A stretch of 64,000 nucleotides of DNA from Cytobacillus citreus. GTDB lineage: Bacteria; Bacillota; Bacilli; Bacillales; Cytobacillaceae. Location: positions 35,239 to 99,238 of the forward strand of contig NZ_JAGYPM010000001.1 of assembly GCF_018343665.1 (NCBI RefSeq), in the 5' to 3' direction. The translations under genes and the position numbers were made by a program. How positions within the stretch are numbered: position 1 is the first letter of the stretch; every line of letters begins with the position of its first letter. The notes beneath the pieces were generated by a model. The model was not told the origin of the DNA and made no database searches. It saw only the letters and a program-made list of their open reading frames with translations. Of this stretch, positions 24,689 to 34,770 are shown piece after piece.

Positions 24689-24793
24689 AGAAATATTTCT
24701 AGAAAGATTGAAATCCCGTTGCTCCTTGGTCTTCTTGGAGTGTTTATTGGATACTTATCTATCAGAAATATTGAAAAAGTAGATATTAATTAA
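24689..24793 (+). pseudogene. Remnant of a small membrane protein gene
   Basis: A 34-codon open stretch without a start codon or RBS, encoding a hydrophobic segment (IPLLLGLLGVFIGYLSIR) and a natural-looking end. It looks like the 3' end of a lost gene between the two yhbH 3' ends. Confidence 0.35.
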
Positions 24794-24966
24794 TTGTAAA
24801 TGAGTAAATAGATTCTGAGGTAAGGGAGCGTATTTTTTGATTATATGAACCCAAACTAAAGTACTTACTGAAAATATGACTTCGTAACGTTCATACTATG
24901 ACTTTATTTAATATAGTTTTTGTAGGAGGGCCACTTTTTGGGTAGCATTTATTGGATTGATAGTTC

Positions 24967-25040
24967 GGGTATTATATTTTAAAACAAAAAGTGGATGTAT
25001 TTAACGTGAAGAAGAGCTTATTAAAAAAGTTGAGGAAAAA
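24967..25040 (+). pseudogene. Decayed second copy of the yhbH 3' end
   Basis: The frame at 24970 reads [20 protein letters not shown], against [20 protein letters not shown] at the true yhbH end (14 of 20 identical). Upstream similarity continues for about 15 bp with a 1-base deletion, then is lost. It has its own downstream terminator. The rest of 24642-25290 is AT-rich and holds no supported gene. Confidence 0.75.
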
Positions 25041-25058
25041 ATTTATTCTTGACCAAAG

Positions 25059-25092
25059 AAAGGTTATGACAAGTTGTCATTGCCTTTTTTTG
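25059..25092 (+). terminator. Terminator after yhbH remnant
   Basis: A stem formed by AAAGG-TTATGACAA and TTGTCAT-TGCCTTT is followed by T residues; it probably belonged to the lost gene copy. Confidence 0.6.
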
Positions 25093-25291
25093 TTTGGTAA
25101 AACTATGAAAATCGTGATGTTAGAAAATACTATTTTTACTAATTTAAGAGTTAATAATAATATTTTCCTTCATAAAAGTAAAAATTTTTACTTAATTGAC
25201 ACATTTCGACAAAAAAATAACGTGGTATATGCAATAATATTCTCAAAATTTACTATATTATAATATTTATGACTTTAAGGTTGGTGTAAAT

Positions 25292-26285
<994 letters not shown>

Positions 26286-26305
<20 letters not shown>

Positions 26306-27254
26306 GGTAAACGGCCTGAAAAAGTATTTCCCAATAACTGGGGGGATATTAGGCAGGAAAAAAGGAGAAGTTAAAGCAGTAGATGATGTTTCTTTTTATG
26401 TGAAAAAGGGAGAAACTCTTGGAATCGTTGGAGAAAGCGGCTGTGGCAAGTCGACTACCGGTCGTCTGCTCATGCGATTAATTGAAGCTAGTGATGGAAG
26501 AATTGTTTTTGAAGATAAAGAGATTACGAGCATGAGCAAGTCAGAATTAAGAAAAACGCGCAGAGATATCCAAATGGTCTTTCAGGACCCGTATGCATCA
26601 TTAAATCCAAGGCATTCAGTTGAGCAAATTTTAGAGGAACCATTGATTGTTCATGGAATTGGCACAAAAGAGGAACGTAGGCAGCGAGTAAAGGAGATGC
26701 TCGAGGTTGTCGGTTTAAGCAGCTATCATGCTAAAAGATATCCTCATCAGTTCAGCGGAGGTCAGCGTCAGCGGATTGGGATTGCCAAAGCATTGATGAC
26801 CAAGCCGAAACTTATCATTGCCGACGAACCTGTTTCAGCACTCGATGTATCTATCCAGGCCCAGGTCCTCAACCTGATGAAGGACATACAAAATGAATTT
26901 CAGCTTACATACATATTTATCGCCCACGATTTGGGGGTTGTCCGGCATATTAGCGACCGAGTCGGTGTTATGTATTTAGGGAGATTAATAGAGTTGGCTG
27001 ATAGTGAGGAACTATATGAAAACCCTAAGCACCCATATACTCAGGCACTTCTTTCGGCTGTTCCGATACCGGATCCTGATATTAACAGAGAGACGATTTT
27101 AATTCAGGGCGAGCTTCCAAGTCCAGCAAATCCGCCATCTGGATGTGCATTCCATACTAGATGTGCACAGTTTATGGATATTTGTAATATGACTAGACCA
27201 GAAGAACACAATCTAAACGGTCATTATGTTGCGTGTCACTTGTATAACAAGTAG
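26286..27254 (+). CDS. Peptide ABC transporter ATP-binding protein (OppF/DppF type)
   Basis: The ATG at 26286 follows GGGAG; 322 residues. Walker A GESGCGKST, signature FSGGQRQR, Walker B LIIADEPVSALD and the C-terminal extension with CAFHTRC ... CNMT ... CHLY match OppF/DppF. It forms the heterodimeric ATPase with the preceding protein. The N-terminal insert GGILGRKKGEVKAVDD is characteristic of OppF rather than OppD. Confidence 0.92.
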
Positions 27255-27301
27255 CAAGCAGCACTTATGATAAAAAAACAAAAAATAGGGGGAAAATGCT
27301 C

Positions 27302-28915
27302 ATGAGAAAAAAGACTTTCAAGTTGCTGCTGATTTCATTGTTAGCAATCAGTATGTTTCTTGTTGGCTGTAACAGTAAAACAAACGAAAAAGCAGGCAGT
27401 AATGATAATAACAATGAATCTAGTCCGATAAAGGACACGCTTGTCTATGGACGCGGTGGGGATTCCACTTCACTTGATCCAATTTCAACAACAGAAGGTG
27501 AAACATTCAAGGTTACCGAAAACATCTTTGAAACATTGTTAGAGTATGGAGACCAAGATACAACGGTTAATCCAGGACTTGCAGAAAAATGGACTGTTTC
27601 TGATGATGGTTTAAATTACACATTCAACCTTCGTCAAGGGGTAAAATTCCATGACGGCACTGATTTTAATGCTGATGCGGTAGTATTTAACTTCGACCGC
27701 TGGATGAACGGTAATGCGGATAGCTTTCCTTACTATTCCATGTTTGGCGGCTATAAAGGTGAAGAAGGACACGTTATTAAAGAAGTAAAAGCTGCTGATG
27801 AGTATACCGTTCAATTTGTGCTATCTAGACCTCAGGCTCCGTTCCTTAAGAACCTAGCGATGTCACCGTTTGGGATCGCCAGCCCTACAGCAGTAGAAAA
27901 GTATGGCGACAAATTCAGAGAGAATCCAGTTGGAACAGGTCCGTTTAAATTCGTTTCGTGGAAACAAAACGATACCATTACACTTGAGAAAAATCCAGAT
28001 TATTGGCAAAAAGGTTTACCTAAGTTAAACAAAGTTATTTACCGTGTAATTCCTGAAAACACTGCACGCCTGAATTCCCTTACAATTGGCGAGATTGACA
28101 TAATGGATGGCCTTAATAATTCAGATGAAGCAACCGTACTAGGTAACGACAATTTACAAATTATCGAACGCCCATCTATGAACGTTGGTTATATCGGTTT
28201 AACAACAACTCGTAAACCATTTGATAACAAGCTTGTTCGTCAAGCTATTAACCATGCAATCGATAAGAAATCAATCATTGATGCATTCTATGGCGGCAAA
28301 GCAGATCCTGCAGTCAATCCTATGCCTTCTTCCATTGAAGGCTACAATGATGCAATCGAACCATACCCATATGATTTAGAAAAAGCGAAAGCATTATTGA
28401 AAGAAGCTGGATTTGAAAAAGGATTTGAAATTGACTTATGGGCAATGCCTGTTGCACGCCCATATATGCCTGAAGCACAAAAGGTTGCAGAGGTCATTCA
28501 AGAAAGCTTAAGCAAAATTGGTGTTAAAGCCAATATCCAAACTGTTGAATGGGCAACGTATTTAGACAAAGCGGCAAAAGGTGAGTTTGATATGTTCATG
28601 CTTGGCTGGACAGGTGACAATGGAGATCCTGATAACTTCCTATACACATTACTTGATAAAGACAGCATCGGCAGCAATAACTACTCTCATTACAGCAATG
28701 ACGAGCTTCATGATGTGTTAATTCAGGCACAAACAGAAACTGAACAAGCGAAACGTAACGATCTTTACAAAAAAGCTCAAGAAATCATTCATGACGATGC
28801 TCCTTGGGTTCCACTAGTTCACTCTACACCATTGTTAGCAGCAGCGAAAGACGTGGTCAATTATTTACCACATCCAACAGGCTCTGAAGCATTAACGAAA
28901 GTGGAATTTAAATAA
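27302..28915 (+). CDS. Peptide-binding lipoprotein of the ABC transporter (SBP family 5)
   Basis: The second ATG (27302) is chosen because GGGGG lies 9 bp upstream. The 537-residue precursor has a signal peptide with lipobox FLVGC and then a family 5 solute-binding domain (DSTSLDPISTTEGETFKV, LAEKWTVSDDGLNYTFNLR, VKFHDGTDFNADAVVFNFDR, VGTGPFKFVSW). It captures peptides outside the cell. In this operon it lies between the ATPases and the permeases and is followed by its own terminator, which would favour excess binding protein. Confidence 0.92.
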   Translation: MRKKTFKLLLISLLAISMFLVGCNSKTNEKAGSNDNNNESSPIKDTLVYGRGGDSTSLDPISTTEGETFKVTENIFETLLEYGDQDTTVNPGLAEKWTVSDDGLNYTFNLRQGVKFHDGTDFNADAVVFNFDRWMNGNADSFPYYSMFGGYKGEEGHVIKEVKAADEYTVQFVLSRPQAPFLKNLAMSPFGIASPTAVEKYGDKFRENPVGTGPFKFVSWKQNDTITLEKNPDYWQKGLPKLNKVIYRVIPENTARLNSLTIGEIDIMDGLNNSDEATVLGNDNLQIIERPSMNVGYIGLTTTRKPFDNKLVRQAINHAIDKKSIIDAFYGGKADPAVNPMPSSIEGYNDAIEPYPYDLEKAKALLKEAGFEKGFEIDLWAMPVARPYMPEAQKVAEVIQESLSKIGVKANIQTVEWATYLDKAAKGEFDMFMLGWTGDNGDPDNFLYTLLDKDSIGSNNYSHYSNDELHDVLIQAQTETEQAKRNDLYKKAQEIIHDDAPWVPLVHSTPLLAAAKDVVNYLPHPTGSEALTKVEFK

Positions 28916-28926
28916 TAAACATTAAT

Positions 28927-28956
28927 AGGGGAGGGGGATTTACCCTCCTCTTTTTT
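28927..28956 (+). terminator. Internal terminator after binding-protein gene
   Basis: GGGGAGGG and CCCTCCTC form a stem with a 7-base loop followed by TTTTTT. It lies inside the transporter operon and probably lowers permease expression relative to the binding protein. Confidence 0.7.
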
Positions 28957-28991
28957 AAAAGGGAAGTATAAGTTTTTTCGAATTTGAGAAT

Positions 28992-29229
28992 TGTCTAGCT
29001 CCAAAGCCTACCCCGACGTACAGGACGTACTAGTGTCGACAATGCGACAGGACAAGGAAAGCTTCGTCAGCGACACATCGCACGACCAAAAGAGAAGCTT
29101 TTGGGAGGACGTCGCACTTTTGTCGACCTCGAGGTCATAAGTCAGTCCGCCAAGAAAGTTAAAGAACAACTTTCCCGTCGGCCTGTCTTATGTTTGTCGG
29201 GGGTGACCAAGGCGCTTGCGCTTTTCTTA
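28992..29229. repeat. Dispersed intergenic repeat, family 1 (long copy)
   Basis: Starts at TGTCTAGCTCCA and ends at GGCGCTTGCGCTTTTC. A block of about 55 bp around GACGTACAGGACGTACTAG is nearly identical to 50-kb copy 49969-50107. The ends (AGCGCC-type and GGCGCT) can pair and the interior holds several stems. It sits between the binding-protein and permease genes. No protein-coding function is supported; frames through it are accidental. Confidence 0.75.
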
Positions 29230-29256
29230 GCAAATGGAAAAAAAGGGGTGACAAGC

Positions 29257-30264
29257 ATGCTCACTTATACGGTTCGCCGTGTATTTTCATTAATACCCGT
29301 TTTATTTGGAATGACTTTAATTGTTTTTGCAATCATTCATGCAATCCCTGGTAACCCTGCTCAGGTCATTCTTGGTCAAAGGGCAACACAAGAGTCGATC
29401 GCACTGGTAACGAAGGAATTGGGTTTGGACAGGCCTTGGTACATACAATATTTTGACTATATTAATAAACTTTTACATGGGGATTTAGGAACTTCATTAA
29501 GGACAAGAGGGCCAATAAACGAAGAAATATGGCCATTTTTAGCAGCGACTTTTGAATTAACACTTGTTGCCATGTTTATAGCCATCATTATTGGCGTAAA
29601 TGCTGGGATCATCAGTGCATGGTTTTCAAAATCATGGTTTGATTATTTTGCCATGCTCCTTGCACTTATTGGAGTATCAATGCCAATTTTCTGGCTTGGT
29701 TTAATGATGCAATGGGGATTTGCTAATGAATTGGGATTATTTCCAACAACAGGCAGGGAAAATGTCAGAGACCCAGTAAATTCCATTACAAATCTCTATT
29801 TAATCGATACCTTATTACAAGGAAGGTTTGACCAGTTTGCTACAGTTGTAAAGCATTTAGTCTTACCGAGCTTTGCTCTTGCCACGATACCGATGGCCAT
29901 TATTGCAAGAATGACACGTGCCACGATGCTAGAGGTTATGAAATCAGACTACATTCGTACTGCTAGAGCAAAAGGATTAAGAATGTTCTGGGTCGTTTAT
30001 AAGCATTCTTTAAAAAATGCAGTCATTCCAGTTCTTACAGTAATCGGTTTGCAAACTGGATTATTGTTAGGCGGAGCGATATTAACTGAAACGATCTTTG
30101 GCTGGCCGGGAATTGGCCGATATCTATACGATGCAATTTTGTACCGTGATTATCCAGTGATTCAGTCTGGAATATTAATCATTGCAGCAATCTTTGTTTT
30201 GATAAACTTGATCGTTGATCTGCTATACGTCTTTGTCGATCCGAGAATTAAGTATACAAAATAG
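29257..30264 (+). CDS. Peptide ABC transporter permease (DppB/OppB type)
   Basis: The ATG at 29257 follows AAAGGGGTG; longer frames upstream run into the repeat and are rejected. The 335-residue protein has about six membrane segments and the conserved loop RMTRATMLEVMKSDYIRTARAKGL (EAA-type motif) that contacts the ATPase. The N terminus MLTYTVRRVFSLIPVLFGMT is typical of DppB. Confidence 0.92.
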   Translation: MLTYTVRRVFSLIPVLFGMTLIVFAIIHAIPGNPAQVILGQRATQESIALVTKELGLDRPWYIQYFDYINKLLHGDLGTSLRTRGPINEEIWPFLAATFELTLVAMFIAIIIGVNAGIISAWFSKSWFDYFAMLLALIGVSMPIFWLGLMMQWGFANELGLFPTTGRENVRDPVNSITNLYLIDTLLQGRFDQFATVVKHLVLPSFALATIPMAIIARMTRATMLEVMKSDYIRTARAKGLRMFWVVYKHSLKNAVIPVLTVIGLQTGLLLGGAILTETIFGWPGIGRYLYDAILYRDYPVIQSGILIIAAIFVLINLIVDLLYVFVDPRIKYTK

Positions 30265-30276
30265 GAGGGATTATTA

Positions 30277-31176
30277 GTGGCTGAACTTGCGAAAAACACG
30301 GAAAATATTCCGTTGATATCCACAGAAGAGAAGCTAATTCCTCCTTGGAAGGAAGCTTGGTTCTCGTTTTCTAAAAATCGATTGGCTATAGTTGGTTTGG
30401 GCATTGTCATCTTTTTTATCATATTAGCGATTATCGCTCCTTATATAGCTCCATATAGCTTTAAAGATCAGGTTTTAGCAGAGAGAATGCAGGCTCCATC
30501 GAGCAAGCATTGGTTCGGTACGGATGACTTTGGCCGAGATATCTTTTCTCGTGTTATATATGGAGCAAGAATTTCATTATGGGTAGGATTTTTCTCTGTG
30601 TTAGGATCGGTCGTTTTTGGGACGATTCTAGGAATTGTTGCTGGATACTATGGTAGTTGGGTCGATGCAATTATCTCACGAATCTTTGATATCCTGCTAG
30701 CATTTCCAAGTATTCTTTTGGCTATTTCCATTGTTGCCATTTTAGGTCCATCTTTACAAAATGCATTGATTGCCATTGCTATCATAAATGTCCCGAATTT
30801 TGGGCGACTTGTACGGTCAAAGGTACTTAGTATTAAACAGGAAGAATACATCATGGCAGCACGTGCAGTCGGGATGAAAGATGCTCGAATACTTTTCCGT
30901 CATATTTTGCCTAATAGTATTTCACCTGTAATCGTTCAAGCCACACTTGCAATTGCCACTGCTATTATTGAGGCTGCTGCATTAGGATTCCTAGGAATGG
31001 GAGCTCAGGCTCCAACACCAGAGTGGGGGAAAATGCTTGCAGATTCTAGAAACTATATCACTCAGGCTCCATGGACTCTCATTTTTCCTGGGTTAGCAAT
31101 CATGCTAACAGTTTTAGGATTTAACCTAATGGGGGATGGGCTTAGAGATGCCCTCGATCCGAAAATGAAGCAATAA
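30277..31176 (+). CDS. Peptide ABC transporter permease (DppC/OppC type)
   Basis: A GTG start at 30277 with AGGAGGGATTATTA upstream; 299 residues. It has an N-terminal OppC-type cytoplasmic segment, about six membrane segments, the motif FGTDDFGRDIFSRV typical of DppC, and the EAA loop YIMAARAVGMKDARI. It pairs with the preceding permease. A terminator follows. Confidence 0.92.
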   Translation: MAELAKNTENIPLISTEEKLIPPWKEAWFSFSKNRLAIVGLGIVIFFIILAIIAPYIAPYSFKDQVLAERMQAPSSKHWFGTDDFGRDIFSRVIYGARISLWVGFFSVLGSVVFGTILGIVAGYYGSWVDAIISRIFDILLAFPSILLAISIVAILGPSLQNALIAIAIINVPNFGRLVRSKVLSIKQEEYIMAARAVGMKDARILFRHILPNSISPVIVQATLAIATAIIEAAALGFLGMGAQAPTPEWGKMLADSRNYITQAPWTLIFPGLAIMLTVLGFNLMGDGLRDALDPKMKQ

Positions 31177-31181
31177 GATAG

Positions 31182-31210
31182 AGACTCCAATGGGGAGTCT
31201 TTATCATTTT
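31182..31210 (+). terminator. Terminator of the peptide transporter operon
   Basis: A 7-bp stem AGACTCC/GGAGTCT with a short loop and a T-rich tail. Confidence 0.75.
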
Positions 31211-31220
31211 AAAAATAGGT

Positions 31221-31316
31221 TATGTTAAAGCTAAGTGTTGATAATGCTATGTTGTTGTTGTTGATTGGAGCGGAAGGCGAGTGACTGCAGCGGAATTTAA
31301 CATGAAAGTTTAACAT
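31221..31316. repeat. Dispersed intergenic repeat, family 2
   Basis: About 96 bp with terminal inverted repeats TATGTTAAA/TTTAACATA. The core (TTGATAATGCTA, then GTTGATTGGA, CGGAAGGCGAGTGACTGCAG) recurs at 54117-54200. It resembles the short form of a known Bacillus element that begins TTGATTGGAGCGGAAGGCG; the usual GC-rich middle is missing. Confidence 0.7.
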
Positions 31317-31358
31317 ATCCTAAAAATAACGAACGCAAAGGAGGAAAGATAGATTAAT

Positions 31359-32210
31359 ATGGAAAACGAAAATAATAACGAACAGACAACAGGCTTTGAA
31401 AAAGAAATTCAAACTGATTTTCGTAAAGACATGTCCTATGGAGATTATCTTCATCTTGATAAAATCTTATCTAGCCAGCATAGATTATCCGAACATCATG
31501 ATGAAATGCTCTTTATCATCATCCATCAAGCTAGCGAGCTTTGGATGAAATTAATCATTCATGAGCTTTCGGCTGCAACTAAATGTATTCTAAAAAATAA
31601 TCTAGATTCTTCTTTTAAAATGCTTTCACGTGTTTCACGTATTCAGCAGCAATTAATTCAATCATGGAGTGTATTGTCTACATTAACTCCAGCTGATTAT
31701 TTACAATTTCGGGGGAAACTAGGTCATTCTTCAGGCTTTCAGTCCTATCAAAATCGATTAATAGAATTTGCACTTGGACATAAAAATCCCAATACTCTAT
31801 TAGTTTATCAACATGATGAAGTGCTATATGATACATTGGATAATGCCCTTAATGAACCAAGTATTTATGATGCTGCCATTCAAGCTTTAGCAACTAGAGG
31901 CTTGCCAGTTGATCAAAAGGTATTAACTAGAAATTGGTCATTGCCATATGAGCCAAATATGAGTGTAGAGGAAGGCTGGCTGACTGTTTATCGAAATGTA
32001 AATAATTATTGGGATCTTTACGAATTAGCAGAGAAGCTAGTCGATATAGGAAGCCAGCAGCAATTGTGGCGATACAATCATATGAGCACGGTTGAAAGAA
32101 TCATTGGTAATAAGAAGGGGACTGGCGGATCATCAGGTGTTACTTATTTAAAAAAAGTGCTTGATCATGAGTTCTTTCCTGAATTATGGAGCCTAAGAAC
32201 AAAGCTTTAA
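31359..32210 (+). CDS. kynA: Tryptophan 2,3-dioxygenase
   Basis: A 283-residue protein with the haem-dioxygenase signatures of [38 protein letters not shown] [21 protein letters not shown] and a C-terminal [14 protein letters not shown]. It opens the indole ring of L-tryptophan to give N-formylkynurenine, using haem iron and O2. The RBS GGAGG lies 14 bp upstream, a rather long spacing. It is followed by kynB, 17 bp later. Confidence 0.95.
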   Translation: MENENNNEQTTGFEKEIQTDFRKDMSYGDYLHLDKILSSQHRLSEHHDEMLFIIIHQASELWMKLIIHELSAATKCILKNNLDSSFKMLSRVSRIQQQLIQSWSVLSTLTPADYLQFRGKLGHSSGFQSYQNRLIEFALGHKNPNTLLVYQHDEVLYDTLDNALNEPSIYDAAIQALATRGLPVDQKVLTRNWSLPYEPNMSVEEGWLTVYRNVNNYWDLYELAEKLVDIGSQQQLWRYNHMSTVERIIGNKKGTGGSSGVTYLKKVLDHEFFPELWSLRTKL

Positions 32211-32227
32211 ATGTGGAGGAGATTTGC

Positions 32228-32854
32228 ATGAATAGGTGGATTGATATATCTCAAAGATTAGATAATAAAATCCCTGTTTGGCCAGGTGATAGCCCTTTTT
32301 CATATAAGATTAGCTGGAGCATGGAGGACAGTGGGTCAGTTAATGTGGGTCAAATAACGATGAGCACCCATACTGGAACACATATTGATGCACCATTCCA
32401 TTTCGATAGCGATGGGAAACGTGTCATTGATCTTGATGTAAATTTATACATCGGTCCTGCCCGTGTTATTCATCTCCACGATACAAAAAGTATTTGTGTA
32501 AATGAATTAAAAGAACATAATCTTTCAGGAGTTATTCGACTATTAATCTATACGGGGGCATGGAAAAATCGTTCAGAGTTTCCGAAAAGCATTCCTCACT
32601 TTGAGCCTGAAGCCGCTAGTTATTTAGCTGAAATAGGTGTAAGACTCATCGGTCTTGACCTGCCATCTGTTGATCCTTTAGACAGTAAGGAATTACCTGC
32701 TCATCATGAGCTTACAAGACATGGACTGCATATTTTGGAAGGACTTGTATTGGATGATATTGACGAAGGAGATTATGAGCTTGCTGCTTTGCCATTGCCT
32801 CTTGTAGAAGGAGATGGAAGTCCGGTCCGAGCAGTATTGAAAAAAATAGACTAA
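32228..32854 (+). CDS. kynB: Kynurenine formamidase
   Basis: The ATG at 32228 follows GGAGGAG; 208 residues. The metal-binding signature HTGTHIDAPFHF and VWPGD near the N terminus identify the KynB cyclase-like family, which hydrolyses N-formylkynurenine to kynurenine and formate. With kynA it gives the first two steps of tryptophan breakdown; no kynureninase (kynU) follows, unlike the three-gene operon of the B. cereus group. Confidence 0.94.
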   Translation: MNRWIDISQRLDNKIPVWPGDSPFSYKISWSMEDSGSVNVGQITMSTHTGTHIDAPFHFDSDGKRVIDLDVNLYIGPARVIHLHDTKSICVNELKEHNLSGVIRLLIYTGAWKNRSEFPKSIPHFEPEAASYLAEIGVRLIGLDLPSVDPLDSKELPAHHELTRHGLHILEGLVLDDIDEGDYELAALPLPLVEGDGSPVRAVLKKID

Positions 32855-32926
32855 TATAAAGGATATTCACCTAATGGAATCGAAGAACTTATTAAAATGA
32901 TTTTTTGAAAGGTGGAATTAGGGGTA

Positions 32927-33883
32927 ATGAATGTAACGGATTTAGGTTTTTCTGTGTCATTAATTGACGCATATGATTTAGGAAAAGAGAAGAGAACAGG
33001 GGCATATGTTCTTCATGAAGAGGAACTAACCATTATTGAAACGAGTGCAAGTCCCTCCATTCCATTTATTTTGAAAGGATTAGAGGAACTGGGCGTTGAC
33101 CCTTTACAAATTAAGAATATTATCGTCACTCATATTCATTTAGACCATTCAGGTGGGGTAGGATTATTTCTTAGAAGCTGTCCTAATGCAAAAGTTATTG
33201 TTCATCCACGAGGCGAGCGGCATCTAGCAGATCCTTCAAAGCTAATCCAAGGGGCAAAAGCAGTATATGGAGATAAATTTGATTCGCTTTTTGATCCAAT
33301 TTTACCAGTACCAGAGGATCGACTTATCATTATGCAGGATGGAGATACACTGCAAATTGGGGAAAATCGCATGCTAACATTTATCGATACCCCAGGCCAT
33401 GCAAAGCACCACTTTTCCATCTATGATTCATTTAGTAAAGGAGTTTTTACAGGAGATACTATTGGCGTCCTCTATCCACAGCTTTTTGAAAAAGGTATAG
33501 AATTAATTCTTCCTTCTACTTCTCCAAATCAGTTTGATCCTGAGGCCATGCTTGAATCAATGGAAAAAATCGCATCATTTGATGTTGAACGAATTTATTT
33601 TGGTCATTATGGGATGACATCAAACCCTAACCATGTTTATGAACAAATAAAGTACTGGCTCCCTATATTTATGGCTGTGGGGGAAAAAGTTTGTAATGAA
33701 AATCCAAGTGCATCATTTGAAGAAAAAAATGACTCTTTATTAACCCTTTTATTTGAAGAAGTAATGGGTTACCTAACAGAAAAGAATATTTCTTTAGATG
33801 GAGATATATCTGACATTATTCAACTGGATTTAACGGTTGGCTCAATGGGGATCATCGATTATTTGCAAAAGAAAAATCAATAG
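32927..33883 (+). CDS. MBL-fold metal-dependent hydrolase
   Basis: The ATG at 32927 is preferred, with AAAGGTGG 11 bp upstream; the GTG at 32912 has no RBS. The 318-residue protein has THIHLDHSGG, DTPGHAKHH, FTGDT and FGHYG, a complete dinuclear metal site of the glyoxalase II-like type. The C-terminal 80 residues are helical. It follows kynB by 72 bp and may be co-transcribed. The substrate is unknown. Confidence 0.88.
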   Translation: MNVTDLGFSVSLIDAYDLGKEKRTGAYVLHEEELTIIETSASPSIPFILKGLEELGVDPLQIKNIIVTHIHLDHSGGVGLFLRSCPNAKVIVHPRGERHLADPSKLIQGAKAVYGDKFDSLFDPILPVPEDRLIIMQDGDTLQIGENRMLTFIDTPGHAKHHFSIYDSFSKGVFTGDTIGVLYPQLFEKGIELILPSTSPNQFDPEAMLESMEKIASFDVERIYFGHYGMTSNPNHVYEQIKYWLPIFMAVGEKVCNENPSASFEEKNDSLLTLLFEEVMGYLTEKNISLDGDISDIIQLDLTVGSMGIIDYLQKKNQ

Positions 33884-33890
33884 TATAGTA

Positions 33891-33928
33891 CGAGGTCTTC
33901 CTTTTTTTTGAGGGAAGTCCTTTTTTAA
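33891..33928 (+). terminator. Terminator after MBL-fold gene
   Basis: GAGGTCTTCC and GGGAAGTCC pair around a T-rich loop and are followed by TTTTTT. Confidence 0.65.
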
Positions 33929-33988
33929 AACTTTTTAAGAAAATAATATTATAATAATATTAAAGTAAATCATGAATGGAGGTATGAT

Positions 33989-34624
33989 GTGGATATTCAA
34001 AAATTAGTTAAACATATAAGTAATCGTACACCAACCATTCTTGGAAGTAAGAACTTCTCTAAATATGCGGTTTTGCTGCCCCTGGTTCAAATTAAAGGTG
34101 AATATCATATTCTATTTGAAGTGAGATCTCTGCAATTAAGAAGGCAGCCTGGTGAGGTGTGTTTCCCAGGTGGAAGGGTGGATCATTCTGATGAGGATGA
34201 GCGGTATACTGCCGTGAGGGAAACATCTGAAGAGCTAGGGATAACAAAGAATAGCATTCATCATATTTCACAATTAGACTATATGATATCTCCCTTTGGT
34301 ACCATCATCTATCCATTCGTTGGCTTTATCAAAAATTATGAAGACATTCAAGTAAATCCAAGTGAAGTCGAGGAGATCTTCACAGTACCGCTATCTTTTC
34401 TTTTACAAACAAAGCCTGAAATTTTTCAAGTTTCCTACAAGATCGAGCCAGAAAGGGACTTTCCATTTCATCATATTGCTGGCGGGGAAAAATATAACTG
34501 GCAATTGAGGAATATGGAAGAGTGTTTTTATTATTATGAAGATAAGGTAATCTGGGGACTTACGGCAAAAATACTTAAGCACTTTATGGAAATGATAGAG
34601 GAAAGCCGAGAAGATTTACCTTAA
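33989..34624 (+). CDS. Nudix hydrolase, CoA pyrophosphatase type
   Basis: A GTG start at 33989 with GGAGG 6 bp upstream; 211 residues. The Nudix box GGRVDHSDEDERYTAVRETSEELG is complete, and the preceding LRRQPGEVCFPGG is the extra motif of CoA pyrophosphatases (NudL/PCD1-like). The predicted reaction is cleavage of CoA or its oxidised forms to phosphopantetheine and 3',5'-ADP. Confidence 0.88.
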   Translation: MDIQKLVKHISNRTPTILGSKNFSKYAVLLPLVQIKGEYHILFEVRSLQLRRQPGEVCFPGGRVDHSDEDERYTAVRETSEELGITKNSIHHISQLDYMISPFGTIIYPFVGFIKNYEDIQVNPSEVEEIFTVPLSFLLQTKPEIFQVSYKIEPERDFPFHHIAGGEKYNWQLRNMEECFYYYEDKVIWGLTAKILKHFMEMIEESREDLP

Positions 34625-34640
34625 ATCTTCTCGGCTTTTT
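34602..34640 (+). terminator. Terminator overlapping the Nudix gene end
   Basis: A long stem AAAGCCGAGAAGATTT/AAATCTTCTCGGCTTT, with the stop codon in the loop and a T run after it. Confidence 0.85.
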
Positions 34641-34770
34641 GCTTGTATTTATGATCAAGATTACTGGCGTAAAGTTACGATAAATTTTTGTTATTGAGAT
34701 TGTATAAGGAAAACGAAGGAATTTTCCAAATGGATTTAATTAGCACCAAGTTTCTCTAAGATTGCATTCT

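Noticed and set aside
24991..25263. 90-codon frame starting at a GTG
   Set aside because: Its first 20 codons are the yhbH remnant; the rest runs through a terminator and AT-rich DNA.
25196..25264. Promoter for the peptide transporter operon
   Set aside because: TTGACA (25196) and TATAAT (25259) are present but not at promoter spacing from each other or from a good partner.
29101..29256. N-terminal extension of the DppB permease by 52 residues
   Set aside because: It reads through the dispersed repeat; the ATG at 29257 has a strong RBS and gives the family-typical N terminus.
34640..34770. Pheromone gene for the HTH-TPR regulator
   Set aside because: Short frames there lack a start codon, RBS or signal peptide.
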